Shown here: positions 14,036 through 23,675 of the stretch, piece by piece
Position numbering within the stretch: the stretch's first letter is position 1
Layout: every line of letters begins with the position of its first letter
IMG/VR virus record: IMGVR_UViG_3300028384_001500
Location: 1-64,000 of that record
Source of the DNA: a virus
Strand: one strand, 5' to 3'
DNA: 64,000 bases
Notes under the pieces: generated by a model
The model's database searches: none
Told to the model about the DNA's origin: nothing
The model's input: only the letters and a program-made list of their open reading frames with translations
Program-made: the position numbers and the translations under genes

Positions 14036-14829
14036 GCTGCGGCTGACTCCTTTTCACTATCGCTAAAGTCTTCAAAAACAACTGAATATTTAGGATTATT
14101 CTCCCAGTACTCAATGCGTGCATGCAATTTATTGATTGCCTTTTCATAGCGGATTGTCTCATTCTCCAAGATCTGCTCTGTCTTTTCACGGAGCTTAACA
14201 GCTTTATCAGAACAGTTATCAAGTCGTTCTTGCAGTTCAACTATTCTTGCGTCTCGTTCTGCAATTTTGCCGATCAATTCTGCTTGCACCTTGGCAACAT
14301 TGTCAATAGACATATTGACCACATCTCCTACTAACGGTACCAATTTCTTCATTGCACTGTCTTTGCGCATGCGTGATTTACCTCGACTTCCACTTGCAGG
14401 TGGGAAATAGTCTGATGTTGTCAGACCTTCAAAGAAAAGCACAGCAAATTTATTAAATGTTGCATCAGCAACAATAAAAACATAGTCAAGTGACCCTTTG
14501 GATTTAAGAGTGGCCCAGTCTGTCTGGAAGGAATATGATACTGTGCCTTTGCTTTTGCTGCCCGATGTTAATTTACATTCGAGCTCTTTGTCGATATCAC
14601 AGATGACAACGTCGGGTTTACCAGGGGTACCGTCGTCTAATACCTCATTAAACTTTTGGCGTAGAACTCGGGCTGTTTCTTTTTCTTGGACTGCACTGAG
14701 TAGCATGTTACGACGTCCGATGTTTTCGTGAAGGTCGTAATCGTAATCACCGAACAGGGTTTTAAGTTGACTCTCGAAGTCCTGCATGCGTGTAATTACT
14801 TGTAGTGCGTCTTGTCTTGTTAAATACAT
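14032..14829 (-). CDS. Putative PD-(D/E)xK nuclease with C-terminal coiled coil
   Basis: 265 residues. The region GKPDVVICDIDKELECKLT carries Asp then Glu-Cys-Lys, spaced like the PD-(D/E)xK catalytic core of restriction-type nucleases; LDYVFIVADATF follows as a core strand. Residues ~185-245 form a long coiled coil (ELIGKIAERDARIVELQERL). Promoter of the TGTAAA-N16-TATAAT type lies 25 bases upstream of the transcript start. Nuclease activity is inferred from the motif. Confidence 0.55.
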   Translation of the reverse strand: MYLTRQDALQVITRMQDFESQLKTLFGDYDYDLHENIGRRNMLLSAVQEKETARVLRQKFNEVLDDGTPGKPDVVICDIDKELECKLTSGSKSKGTVSYSFQTDWATLKSKGSLDYVFIVADATFNKFAVLFFEGLTTSDYFPPASGSRGKSRMRKDSAMKKLVPLVGDVVNMSIDNVAKVQAELIGKIAERDARIVELQERLDNCSDKAVKLREKTEQILENETIRYEKAINKLHARIEYWENNPKYSVVFEDFSDSEKESAAA

Positions 14830-14860
14830 AGAATAACCTCATTTGTTATGTTACTCTATT

Positions 14861-14888
14861 ATTATACACTATTTATTTTCTTTTTACA
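14861..14888 (-). promoter_or_regulatory. Phage promoter, TGTAAA-N16-TATAAT class
   Basis: TGTAAA (14883-14888) and TATAAT (14861-14866) on the minus strand, 16 bases apart. Overlaps the stop of the 1079-residue gene and would start at ~14854, 25 bases before the ATG at 14829. Confidence 0.65.
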
Positions 14889-17800
14889 CTTTTGCGCTTT
14901 TTACTTAATTTTCTTTCTATTAGTTTTTCAGACATATAAATCTTTTTTGGTTTTCTTGTTATTTTCTGTTTTTTCTCTGTAGCTTCCATGATGTCTTGGA
15001 GGATATTTTTAAAAAGTCGTGACTCAGCTGCTATTTTTGATGAATATTTACTAAATTCTTGAATTAATTTATTTTTTATATCTAATATTAGTTTTGTAAG
15101 TTCTCTATAAACAGGCAACGATATAGAACTTAAACCGTCAACAAACTTTAGTGTTGCTATTACGACGTTAAATATTTCTAATGTTTCTGTTCTTAAAAGA
15201 CTTTCTGGTAAAATACCAGGAAGTTCTCCTGTATACCGATCACCTAGTAACTGATCTGCCCATTCCGGAGGCGGTGTGTGATCTTCAGGCTTATGATGAT
15301 TTAAAGAGCTAACAAGATATCTTCTAAATTGCGCTGTAGTTCTAATAGATAAACACCCTAGCAAAGCTGCTCTAAGAGATTCTTCTGATTCATCGCCTGA
15401 TTCAAACACTGATTTTGTTGTGGCGGCAATAAAATTAGTGCACTGCATCATTCCATATTGATATATTTCTTCTGGGTTATTAAGATCTGCCCTAAATGGT
15501 CTCGGTTCTATACTTTGATAGTTTTCAGGAAAATTATCAAGTACAACGGATGCAAAACCTCTTGCTAGTCTTTTGATTGATGGCTCGTCGATATGAGCAG
15601 TATTCATTACAGATCTTATTTGTTCGCTAACTGAAGAGATTACTTGCAATGCTTGCCCGAATGTCTGTTCTTGACCAAAAAGAGTAGTGCCCTCACTGTC
15701 TTCAACAAAAGTTTTTGAACTTCCAGGCTTTTTAACTAAGCTTATAGTTCCTGAATTAGGACTATTAATTCTAGTTCTACTTGGTAAAGTGACAGGTTTA
15801 TATGGTGATAATGCATTAAATACACTTGCAGTATATACTTTTGCTAATGCGTTTACAAAGTCTGCTTCTTTTTGGTTTGATGATCTGACAATTTGACTGA
15901 CGTTTCCTGCGTTAACTGCTGGAAAAAATGTAGCAACTGTGGTTAATGCTGGATTACCTAGAAGACTACTAGTGCCTGACCAGTTGGTTGATTTTTTTTC
16001 GAAAAAATCTATCTTATCTTCCATTACAATCGCTCCAGTAGCATCAGTTACAACTTCACCATTCTCCGATAATTTTTGAACTCTAAACTTTTTAATAGAA
16101 GCTAACTCTAAATCATCTTTATTTGTAATTTTCCAAGTTATAACTTGATTACCACTGGTATCTAGGCTAATGTCTCTGCTTAAGGTAATTAAAGCCTCCT
16201 TAGACAGATAACATGTAAGTCCGGGAACAGACTCTGCTGTAGGCCTTGCTGATAAATCTTCAGCATAATTCTCGTAATACTTAGGATCGGCCTGCGCATT
16301 AATAGTCATACCTAAAATACAGTTTGACTTTATAAACGCTAAAAATTCAGTGAATTCTTCACTAGTGCCATCTAGATAAGGCATTAACCAAATTTTTAAT
16401 TTTGTTTCTAAAGTTGTTTTATCTCTTCTGGTTGTCTTTATTAAGTCTTGTTTATTTCTTTTATTCCCTTTTATTTCTACATTATTGGCATCAAACATTC
16501 TTATTTCACGCCCTTTTGAGTCATACACAGGGTCGTCATTCCCTATAAACCCTCTAAAACCGGAGATGGCGATAGTCGCTTTGTTATCTGAATATATTTT
16601 GTCGTCACCCGCAAATGGTATAATGTCATTAATGGAACTAATCTTATTTTGGCTAATTTCTAAAGTAGTCTTTTCTTCAGTGCTTAGTGTTCTCTGTTTT
16701 GCTGAAGATGTTGCATAATTAATAATAAATTCTGATAACTGATTTTGGCTACCTAGTATGTATGAAGGTTGATTACCTGCAGTGGTTTTGTTGCTATCCT
16801 TAGTAAGTGAGATTAATGTGCCTGCTTCAAGTTCAGCTTTTAGCTGGTTTATTACATTAGATGCTATCTTGTTGCTAAGCTCATTTACATAATCTTTTAA
16901 TTCTTCTATTCCAAGTGTATGTTTAAGTTCCTGGGCTGTAACAGACGGGTTTGTTCCTTCAAATAACCAGCTAGCATTCCAATGAGTACTACTTGGAGTA
17001 CTATCCGAAATATCTACAGCATGTAATAATTTTGCTCCAACGTCACTATGCGCAGTTAAGTTTATGTTTAATCTAATTACGTTAAGCGGGTTTTCCGAAG
17101 TGGTTCCAGCTCCAGATACGTCGCCAAATTCTCCAAATTCTGCTGTTGTTTTTGCAGGTGATTTTAAACCTCCAGTAGAAAAAGAGTAATTCATTGCTAA
17201 CTTCTTATCACCTAAGACAGCGTTAAACAAATCTATTACTTGACTAGCATCACCATAACCAGAAGAGTTTGGTCTTAGTAGTTGTGCAAATACTTTTATT
17301 ATTTTTAATCCTTCAAGTTTTGAATATATTTGATTACCTGTTGAACATTTACCGCTTAAGCAGACACCAGGTATTATAATCGTGTCGCCTTGAGAAGCTG
17401 CTTGAATTAATGCAGTAAGATTTAACTGGTGGGGAGGTTGATCACCTAAATACAGATCAACAGATGGCATATTACTAGGAAACACTCTTGAAGAATTTAA
17501 ATTATATGCATTACTATAAGTAGTGTTAGTAACAGAATCACTAAATTCCGGCAATATTACTTGGGAAGAAAACTGTTCATAAAAGTTTCCTATTGCCCCG
17601 GCGTTGGCGCTGATAATTGCTTCTAATATATACTTTTGGGCTTGACTAGAAGCAACAACAGATGGGTCTAAATAAAAAACTGGGTGCTGTATTGTTGTCT
17701 CTCTAACACTAACATTAGTTCCTGCAATACTCCTAGAATTAGGATCATCTATAATATCTTGTCCGCGCTCTCTCTCTGTCTGGGCTGCAGTGGTTGTTCC

Positions 17801-18112
17801 AGTTTTACTAGCATTATACGCAAGCAATGCAAAGTTTTTACCTCTCAAACCTAATAGATATCTTTCTAAACTAGCTGGATTGCCTAGCTTACTTACAATC
17901 TCTGGATTAATAATATTATTAAAAAACGTAGCAAAAACAGTCGACGCTGATGCAAACTCCTTTTTATCAATGACGACATCTTGACGCTTAACCATTTCAT
18001 GAAACTTAACTGCAGCATTGTATGTTGAGTCACTTTCATCAGGCGCAGGAGACTCGAGTAACATCTGCTCGAGCATTAATCGCAATCTTTTCTCTGATAT
18101 AATTGTTTTCAT
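14873..18112 (-). CDS. Very large tagged protein of unknown function
   Basis: 1079 residues, the largest protein in the window. It begins MKTIISEKRLRLMLEQMLLE, a tag variant with candidate cleavage after MLE or LLE. The body mixes beta-rich, Ser/Thr/Asn-rich stretches (ANNVEIKGNKRNKQ, NSSRVFPSNMPS) with helices, and two cysteine pairs are visible (CLSGKC). The end is very basic (TRKPKKIYMSEKLIERKLSK). No enzyme motif seen. Its size and tag suggest a head-internal or otherwise virion-associated protein. Confidence 0.65.
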   Translation of the reverse strand: MKTIISEKRLRLMLEQMLLESPAPDESDSTYNAAVKFHEMVKRQDVVIDKKEFASASTVFATFFNNIINPEIVSKLGNPASLERYLLGLRGKNFALLAYNASKTGTTTAAQTERERGQDIIDDPNSRSIAGTNVSVRETTIQHPVFYLDPSVVASSQAQKYILEAIISANAGAIGNFYEQFSSQVILPEFSDSVTNTTYSNAYNLNSSRVFPSNMPSVDLYLGDQPPHQLNLTALIQAASQGDTIIIPGVCLSGKCSTGNQIYSKLEGLKIIKVFAQLLRPNSSGYGDASQVIDLFNAVLGDKKLAMNYSFSTGGLKSPAKTTAEFGEFGDVSGAGTTSENPLNVIRLNINLTAHSDVGAKLLHAVDISDSTPSSTHWNASWLFEGTNPSVTAQELKHTLGIEELKDYVNELSNKIASNVINQLKAELEAGTLISLTKDSNKTTAGNQPSYILGSQNQLSEFIINYATSSAKQRTLSTEEKTTLEISQNKISSINDIIPFAGDDKIYSDNKATIAISGFRGFIGNDDPVYDSKGREIRMFDANNVEIKGNKRNKQDLIKTTRRDKTTLETKLKIWLMPYLDGTSEEFTEFLAFIKSNCILGMTINAQADPKYYENYAEDLSARPTAESVPGLTCYLSKEALITLSRDISLDTSGNQVITWKITNKDDLELASIKKFRVQKLSENGEVVTDATGAIVMEDKIDFFEKKSTNWSGTSSLLGNPALTTVATFFPAVNAGNVSQIVRSSNQKEADFVNALAKVYTASVFNALSPYKPVTLPSRTRINSPNSGTISLVKKPGSSKTFVEDSEGTTLFGQEQTFGQALQVISSVSEQIRSVMNTAHIDEPSIKRLARGFASVVLDNFPENYQSIEPRPFRADLNNPEEIYQYGMMQCTNFIAATTKSVFESGDESEESLRAALLGCLSIRTTAQFRRYLVSSLNHHKPEDHTPPPEWADQLLGDRYTGELPGILPESLLRTETLEIFNVVIATLKFVDGLSSISLPVYRELTKLILDIKNKLIQEFSKYSSKIAAESRLFKNILQDIMEATEKKQKITRKPKKIYMSEKLIERKLSKKRKSVKRK

Positions 18113-18113
18113 C

Positions 18114-18437
18114 TTATATAAACCTCTGGGCGAATACTACTGCTGCCATCAGAAATTGTATAACAGCAAAAATGGTCACGGCTTTCGTCCGGAACATCTT
18201 TAACTCTTCTACTTCCTCTTTTAATTTCTCTAACTGTGTAGGTGATGCCACCTCATCAATTCGCTCTTTCCACTTGACTAACTCTTGCACCTTATCTTCA
18301 CGTGCTCGGATCTCTGTGATCTCACGCTTCATGTCATTCAGACTTTCGTTTAGATCTTTAATTCCCTGCGCCAACGTCTCTAATTCTTTCAGGACAAGAC
18401 GTGAGTATTCTCCCCATCCATTATTCTCGTTTGTCAT
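18114..18437 (-). CDS. Coiled-coil protein with C-terminal membrane anchor
   Basis: 107 residues from MTNENNGWGEYS; this ATG has GAGG at good spacing, while an earlier in-frame ATG overlaps that site. A long coiled coil (LKELETLAQGIKDLNESLND) precedes one C-terminal membrane segment (AVTIFAVIQFLMAAVVFA). The layout matches small phage membrane proteins (DUF7201-like or holin/spanin associates). Directly upstream of the 1079-residue gene. Confidence 0.6.
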   Translation of the reverse strand: MTNENNGWGEYSRLVLKELETLAQGIKDLNESLNDMKREITEIRAREDKVQELVKWKERIDEVASPTQLEKLKEEVEELKMFRTKAVTIFAVIQFLMAAVVFAQRFI

Positions 18438-18660
18438 CTTCATCCTCCTCAGGTTCTACGACGCAGATCAAGTCTTCAAGCATGTTGACCACGTCTTCCT
18501 TTGTTATAATATCAGACTCAGCTTGTCTTACTAAGTCTTTAAGATTTTGTATTAGCCAGTCACGCAAAGTAAATACCTCTGCCCAGTTATTATTCTTTTT
18601 GCAGAGTTCTTCACGTAGTTCACGGAGCTTGGTAAAACGATCAGATATGTTATTTATCAT
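18421..18660 (-). CDS. Small helical acidic protein
   Basis: 79 residues, mainly helix (RFTKLRELREELCKKNNNW, LRDWLIQNLKDLVRQAES) with an acidic end (VEPEEDEDDKRE). Overlaps both neighbours. No family recognised. Confidence 0.6.
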   Translation of the reverse strand: MINNISDRFTKLRELREELCKKNNNWAEVFTLRDWLIQNLKDLVRQAESDIITKEDVVNMLEDLICVVEPEEDEDDKRE

Positions 18661-18890
18661 AGTCGTCTCCGAATGCTCTCTATAATCATCTGGCGTATCA
18701 TAGATTCAGCAAGAACTGCCCTAGGATTGTCGTCATCAACAAGTCCCATTGCTTTTAAATAATCTGCTATTTGTTTATAAACCGGTTTCTTATTATCCCT
18801 GTAACTTCCACTGTGACCACCAGGCCAACCACCATGTGATGTAGGACGATCTAAATACAGATCTTTAATAGCATTTCTTTTCTTAGACAC
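18657..18890 (-). CDS. Small protein with a C-terminal tag-like helix
   Basis: 77 residues. The middle is Gly/His-rich (THGGWPGGHSGSYRD, from about residue 18). The C-terminus LAESMIRQMIIESIRRRL resembles the shared basic tag but is C-terminal, with LAE and IIE sites. Overlaps the next gene by 4 bases. Function unknown. Confidence 0.55.
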   Translation of the reverse strand: MSKKRNAIKDLYLDRPTSHGGWPGGHSGSYRDNKKPVYKQIADYLKAMGLVDDDNPRAVLAESMIRQMIIESIRRRL

Positions 18891-18952
18891 AAAACAACCC
18901 CAACTATAACTTATTATAATTATATTGTTGAGGTTTTATTTTCTGAAATAAA

Positions 18953-19162
18953 TTAGGTAATATCTTTCGTTAAGTCTTGTCTCTTAGCTGTTACTATCTC
19001 TCCAGTTAACTCACTCTGAAATCTAATCCACATTTGTTTTGATAATGTGCCCGGGCCAATATTTGCTGTAACAGGACGATAAAATACCTCTGTTACAATC
19101 CCTTTGTTACTCATATGATGAGTCATATATACTTTATCACCTGGTCGGATATTGTTTGACAT
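18953..19162 (-). CDS. Small SH3/KOW-barrel-like protein
   Basis: 69 residues: IRPGDKVYMTHHMSNKGIVTEVF, then WIRFQSELTGEIVTAKRQDL. The GDKV strand, GIVTEV strand and closing strands match the barrel pattern of several short genes here. Lies alone just after the helicase gene with a GGAG site. Nucleic-acid or protein binding is possible. Confidence 0.65.
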   Translation of the reverse strand: MSNNIRPGDKVYMTHHMSNKGIVTEVFYRPVTANIGPGTLSKQMWIRFQSELTGEIVTAKRQDLTKDIT

Positions 19163-19187
19163 GTTTTCTCCTTTTATTTAATTCTAC

Positions 19188-20819
19188 TTAGACAATAAGC
19201 CTTTTAAAATCTTCACAGAATAATCTTTTATTTTTATTGTAGAACCTGTCCCAGTCACTATCAAGAATATAAGTTATTGCTGTATCTTCACTATTCCTTA
19301 CACTGCGCCCTACAGACTGCACAACTGTCATTGCAGTTTTAAGAGCATACCAGTCTGGAAATTTATTCATGCGCTTTTTAACAATAGGATCACCAAGCCA
19401 TGGATAAGGAACTTTACAGATAACTTGAAAACGACTTAAGTCACCTTTAAGATCAACTCCTTCTGTCATTGATGGTGATAACAGAACTGTGGGTTCTTTT
19501 GAACGCATATGCTGTTGGAGTACTTTATCTCTGTTTTCACTATTATGAATAAGAATTCTTTTTCCTAATTTTCCTTTGATATTGTTTTTAAGATAGTTTG
19601 CAATTCTATATGTATGACAATGAATTATTCCTTTTTCATTGCTGTGTTCTTGCATAATTGCTTTGACTGCTTTTTTAACATTAGGTAATGTTCCGTCAAT
19701 AGACTTAAAGCTCATGCTACCAACTGATGCGTTAATAATGGGACGATTTTCTACCGGGAAAGGTGAAGGAATACTAATTGAAGCGTATTGATCTTTTGGT
19801 ATACCTAACGATCTTGCAAAAGCGTCAGCGTTAAGAATGGTTGCTGACATAAGAATTACTTTATGGCCTAGTCTAAACAAGTATTCTTCAGCATAATTTG
19901 ATATATCAATTGCACGATATACAACCTTTACATACCCTCTCTTCTCTGTCTCTTGCTTTTCCATAACCCAATTGTCTTTATCATAATTGTCCATAAACTT
20001 TTTAAGTTTGTCAGCATGACCTTTCATCATATCGTATTTTAAAGATAATGATGACAATTCTTTAATTTTAGAAGCAATACCTAATTCATCAATTTGCTTT
20101 TCAAAATGCATGATTTGTGAAGTTAACTTTGGTTGATAAACGTTTTCAATCCATTTAACAAAGTTAACCGGTGTTACTTTGTCAGGCCATTTACACTTAA
20201 CAATTTTCTCAGCAAAATACTGACTTACACCTACCTCGACAAAACTACTAAGGACTTGTTCTGTGTTGTGAGCTTCATCAATAACTAACACGTTTCTTGG
20301 CCCAATACCGCCGCTAAATGTCGACTCAGTTAAAAAGTATGGAAAGTTAGTAACAGACTCTGGTGACTCGAGAAATTTCTTTTTTGCCTTTTTATATTTG
20401 CAATTAAACTTACATGCCTTAAAAAACCCAGATTTAGTATCAGCAGTTTTTAACATTTGTTGTGACGTACGACAATCATTTCCTTTATGAAAACCACATT
20501 TATAGTTTGTTGCAGAATATATAGACTTCATTTGTGTGTCTTTTGGACCTCCAAAGTCTTTTTCGTATTGTTCTTGTAGAATTTTTTGTGTCGTCAAGAA
20601 GTAAGCGCCAGGACTGAAACCTTCAACTTCTGAAGATTTATTATTAAAATATCTTGCCAGTGTTAATCCAATGGCAGACTTTCCCACACCTGTTCCTGCT
20701 TCGATAATACAAAATCTCTTTTTACTATTTTCAATTGCATTGATTGCAAATTCAATTGCATCACACTGTTCTTGACGAGGTTTTTTGTATGGAAAGTATT
20801 GTTTATATTCTTGCGTCAT
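19188..20819 (-). CDS. DinG/XPD-type superfamily 2 DNA helicase with Fe-S cluster
   Basis: 543 residues. Walker A AGTGVGKS at 41-48, DEAH at 181-184, and the C-terminal motif VI region QSVGRSVRNSED. Four cysteines at about 108, 116, 136 and 140 between motifs I and II fit the 4Fe-4S cluster of the XPD/DinG/Rad3 family. Such enzymes unwind DNA 5' to 3' and clear damaged or RNA-paired DNA. Preceded by a strong promoter of the window's class with a 25-base leader. Length is shorter than DinG (~700) but complete for all motifs. Confidence 0.9.
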   Translation of the reverse strand: MTQEYKQYFPYKKPRQEQCDAIEFAINAIENSKKRFCIIEAGTGVGKSAIGLTLARYFNNKSSEVEGFSPGAYFLTTQKILQEQYEKDFGGPKDTQMKSIYSATNYKCGFHKGNDCRTSQQMLKTADTKSGFFKACKFNCKYKKAKKKFLESPESVTNFPYFLTESTFSGGIGPRNVLVIDEAHNTEQVLSSFVEVGVSQYFAEKIVKCKWPDKVTPVNFVKWIENVYQPKLTSQIMHFEKQIDELGIASKIKELSSLSLKYDMMKGHADKLKKFMDNYDKDNWVMEKQETEKRGYVKVVYRAIDISNYAEEYLFRLGHKVILMSATILNADAFARSLGIPKDQYASISIPSPFPVENRPIINASVGSMSFKSIDGTLPNVKKAVKAIMQEHSNEKGIIHCHTYRIANYLKNNIKGKLGKRILIHNSENRDKVLQQHMRSKEPTVLLSPSMTEGVDLKGDLSRFQVICKVPYPWLGDPIVKKRMNKFPDWYALKTAMTVVQSVGRSVRNSEDTAITYILDSDWDRFYNKNKRLFCEDFKRLIV

Positions 20820-20850
20820 TTATAATCCTTGGTAAAAGTTTATACTTTAG

Positions 20851-20878
20851 ATTATAACAAAACGTTTGAACAATTACA
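20851..20878 (-). promoter_or_regulatory. Phage promoter, TGTAAT-N16-TATAAT class
   Basis: Perfect TGTAAT (20873-20878) and TATAAT (20851-20856) on the minus strand, 16 bases apart, start expected ~20844 and helicase ATG at 20819. The -35 box overlaps the stop region of the upstream gene. Confidence 0.75.
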
Positions 20879-21269
20879 ACCTCATTTTCTCTAATATTTC
20901 TTTTGTGTTTGTAATTTTTTTAGATCCTAAGAGATGTAAAAACTCTTCGTATTCTTTTGAAGAAGCATTTGAAGCAAACATATCTTGTTTTGTAATCTTA
21001 ACAAACGGTCTTTTACTACCACATCTAATGTAAAGACAGTTTGGAATTTTTAATTTATTAGGGTTAAGCGTGTAAGAGAAAAAATACTCTAACTTTAAAA
21101 GTCTAAAAGGCGTAAGAAGTCTAAGTCTAAATTTTAATTCTTTTACAATTGCTGTTTTTGCATGTGAATTCATGTCAATATTGGCAATAAAGTCTTTGCT
21201 TGTCCATTCATTTGGTTTTGCCGTGTTAATTTTAATTGACTTATTATTCTTTTTCTTTATAAAAATCAA
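20874..21269 (-). CDS. Basic hypothetical protein, TTG start
   Basis: 131 residues. I set the start at a TTG (21269): it follows AAGGAG-AAGGGG and overlaps the stop of the preceding gene (TTGA), whereas the longer frame overlaps that gene by 49 bases. The protein is Lys/Arg-rich (LIFIKKKNNKSIKI, IVKELKFRLRLLTPFRLLKL) with a single YIRCGSKRPFVKI segment. Nucleic-acid binding is possible; family unknown. Confidence 0.55.
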   Translation of the reverse strand: MIFIKKKNNKSIKINTAKPNEWTSKDFIANIDMNSHAKTAIVKELKFRLRLLTPFRLLKLEYFFSYTLNPNKLKIPNCLYIRCGSKRPFVKITKQDMFASNASSKEYEEFLHLLGSKKITNTKEILEKMRL

Positions 21270-21751
21270 CCCCTTCTCCTTTTTGTATGACTGTCTGCTA
21301 GACTTGATGCCCAACTATCTGGCTTGACCCTTAAATCAAATCCGGTACCGGATACCCAACCTTGTATTGTCTTAAAAAATCTAGCAGTTGCGTTTCTTTT
21401 TTTATTTGTCCCGATATCAATATGTAATTCAATGTCTGCATGAGGACACATTTCTAAAACAAATTGTGCTGTTTGAATTGCCAAAGATACTTCTTCTAAG
21501 ATCTTGGCTTGTAGTTCAACATATTGCTCAGATCCTTTCTTAATTTTTCTAAAATAGTATCTTGCAATGTTAAGATCTCGATTATGAAATGCAATCACAG
21601 TAGCAAAATTGCACTTATTAGGAAAAAGCATACTATCAGTTCCCACGTATATTTTACCGCCTTGGGCCACATAATCTTCAATTTCTTTCTTAATGAACTC
21701 AACATCTACGTCATTACCGTCAGCATCTTTCCAATAATATAATTCAGGCAT
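21266..21751 (-). CDS. YkuK-like RNase H-fold protein (DUF458)
   Basis: 161 residues from MPELYYWKD, the ATG that follows GGGGGG. The core IYVGTDSMLFPNKCNFATVIAF matches the first strands of the YkuK/DUF458 family, with an acidic pair from YVGTDS and later DIELHIDIG, as in RNase H-like active sites. The C-terminus ends in SWASSLADSHTKRRRG. The family's biochemical role is poorly known; nuclease activity is inferred from fold. Confidence 0.7.
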   Translation of the reverse strand: MPELYYWKDADGNDVDVEFIKKEIEDYVAQGGKIYVGTDSMLFPNKCNFATVIAFHNRDLNIARYYFRKIKKGSEQYVELQAKILEEVSLAIQTAQFVLEMCPHADIELHIDIGTNKKRNATARFFKTIQGWVSGTGFDLRVKPDSWASSLADSHTKRRRG

Positions 21752-21780
21752 GAAACCCCCCTTTATATTATTGTACTCCA

Positions 21781-22830
21781 TTACTTAATTCTTTTATAAT
21801 TTGATTTAAACCAATCTTTAAGAATATCTCGATCATCGATGCCTCTTCCTTCATTAAGAGTATTATCTTTTTCTATTTCATTTAGCCGATCGTTTTTTCT
21901 TTTTTGCCTTCTCAATTCAGATATTGTATTTTGAATTAGCGATGCTTCTTTCCTATATTGCTTTCCTTCTTTTTTTCTGGAGTTGTAAGAGCTTTTAATG
22001 TATTGTAACTCATCTATCATTTCTTGTAAGTAACGAGAATAGTCTGAGCTTCCTTTTTCTGCTCTTTTAATTTCATTTAAAGTAGGCATAGAAAGAATTT
22101 GAAAAACTGAGTGTTTTGTATTTTCGTCCATCCAACTAGGCAATCCTGACTTAAATGCCTCGACGTCACCCGTTTCTAAATACGCCCTCATTTTAGTACC
22201 GCTAATATCTATTGTTCCACCTTCTCCACCGCGAGTAAATCTATCTGGAAAATCGGCTCCCATAAAAGAAACTCCAGCTGGATTCATTGACCTAAGCGCA
22301 TCTGAGTATTTAGGTGGCGAAGATTTAAGTTCAACTGCCGGATCTTTCTTAGAAAACTTAGGCAACAAATAATACTGTTGTGTATCCTCAGGGTCTGAAT
22401 AGATGTAAAACATGTTGTTTGGTCGCGTACCAGTGTGCGCTAATTCGTTTGCTTCTTTTAGTAACGCAAGAACTTTACCAACAGGTCCTCCGCCGTATTC
22501 AATATGAATATTAGGAGAAACACTTTCGTAGTAGTCTTCAATATATGCAGTCCAGACTTGTTGCATTGATTCACCTTTAAGTGCACCTCTATCTCCAAGT
22601 CCTATAAAAAGAAGCACTCTACCATTCGGATCTTGTGCAGCATCGTTTATGGCGTGCATAATCATCTGGTCATGGCCGGCGTGGAAAGGTTTAGTACCAC
22701 CAGCAAAAATGTAATAGTTTTCACCAGGAACAACTTGAAAACCTTCATCTCGATAACCGACATACACTCCTCTCGCCATTTCATTAAGACTACCATACAT
22801 TATTTCGTATATGTTTGTTTTTCTTTTCAT
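21781..22830 (-). CDS. HxGH nucleotidyltransferase (cytidylyltransferase/NMN-adenylyltransferase-like), tagged
   Basis: 349 residues. IFAGGTKPFHAGHDQM carries the HxGH motif (His50, His53) after the first strand, and DISGTKMRAYLETGD carries the ISxTxxR signature, both of which bind the nucleotide. Related enzymes make NAD, CoA or CDP-linked compounds; the substrate is not clear. The N-terminus MKRKTNIYEIMYGSLNE looks like a tag with an LNE cleavage site. Its C-terminal ~120 residues are helical and charged. It overlaps the cysteine synthase gene by 4 bases. Confidence 0.75.
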   Translation of the reverse strand: MKRKTNIYEIMYGSLNEMARGVYVGYRDEGFQVVPGENYYIFAGGTKPFHAGHDQMIMHAINDAAQDPNGRVLLFIGLGDRGALKGESMQQVWTAYIEDYYESVSPNIHIEYGGGPVGKVLALLKEANELAHTGTRPNNMFYIYSDPEDTQQYYLLPKFSKKDPAVELKSSPPKYSDALRSMNPAGVSFMGADFPDRFTRGGEGGTIDISGTKMRAYLETGDVEAFKSGLPSWMDENTKHSVFQILSMPTLNEIKRAEKGSSDYSRYLQEMIDELQYIKSSYNSRKKEGKQYRKEASLIQNTISELRRQKRKNDRLNEIEKDNTLNEGRGIDDRDILKDWFKSNYKRIK

Positions 22831-23675
22831 AGGTATCTCTCCCCTCTGTCACATAGTATAGTTATAACTATTCCTTTCGGGTCGTGTTTTTCAACATATT
22901 TTTCTGCAGCCAGGATGTTTGCACCACTACTAATACCAACAAGTATTCCGTTTTCTTTCCAGAATTGTTTCATTCTTGCAATTGCATCTTCTGTTTTAAT
23001 AGAAATAATTTCGTCCATTAGAGTGCGATCTAATAAAAAATCAGCACCATCATTAATTCCTTGAATTCCATGAGTTGCATTGTCTTCAGCAGGTTGGGTT
23101 AATATACACTTAACACCTAATTTTTTGTCATCGATATATTGCTTTATTCCCATCATTGTTCCGCCCGTGCCTGCTCCGTGCACAAATGCTTCCCACTTAC
23201 CTACCCTATTAATAATGATATTTTTGTGGATCTCCAGAGCTGTTTCCTGTCTATGACACTCAACATTTAATGGATTGCTAAACTGCATGGGTGAAAACGC
23301 ACCAGACTCATTTACGAGACTGTCGCGTAATTCAATGGCAGCCTGGAATTCGTTTGGTCCAGTTTCAATAATTTCAGAACCAAATGCGCGCATCATTTGT
23401 TTTCTTTGTTCAGACATATTACAAGGCATAATAATTTTGCATGGGCAGTTAATTGAAGCTGCGTAACTAGACAATGCAATTCCTGTATTTCCGCTAGTAG
23501 CCTCTACCAAGGTAGTCTCACCTGAGATAATCTTGTCTTCAGAAAGTGCACGATCACAAATATATTCTATCATTCTATCTTTGACAGATCCTGTTCTATT
23601 GTGTGTTTCTAGTTTTGCCCAGATACGGCCGTCGTCGTCAATTGATATTAGTGGTGTTCTTCCTGTTATATTCAT
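22827..23675 (-). CDS. Cysteine synthase-like PLP enzyme (CysK/CysM)
   Basis: 282 residues. The PLP lysine is in NRTGSVKDR (Lys32), followed by TSGNTGIALS, a Gly-rich phosphate loop (GAGTGGTMMG) and VGISSGANILAA. These order and spacings are those of O-acetylserine sulfhydrylase, which makes cysteine from O-acetylserine and sulfide; related enzymes use other nucleophiles. Slightly short (about 300 is usual) but complete. Overlaps both neighbours by 4 bases, giving a nucleotidyltransferase / cysteine synthase / NUDIX block. Unusual in a phage; may tune host sulfur metabolism. Confidence 0.85.
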   Translation of the reverse strand: MNITGRTPLISIDDDGRIWAKLETHNRTGSVKDRMIEYICDRALSEDKIISGETTLVEATSGNTGIALSSYAASINCPCKIIMPCNMSEQRKQMMRAFGSEIIETGPNEFQAAIELRDSLVNESGAFSPMQFSNPLNVECHRQETALEIHKNIIINRVGKWEAFVHGAGTGGTMMGIKQYIDDKKLGVKCILTQPAEDNATHGIQGINDGADFLLDRTLMDEIISIKTEDAIARMKQFWKENGILVGISSGANILAAEKYVEKHDPKGIVITILCDRGERYL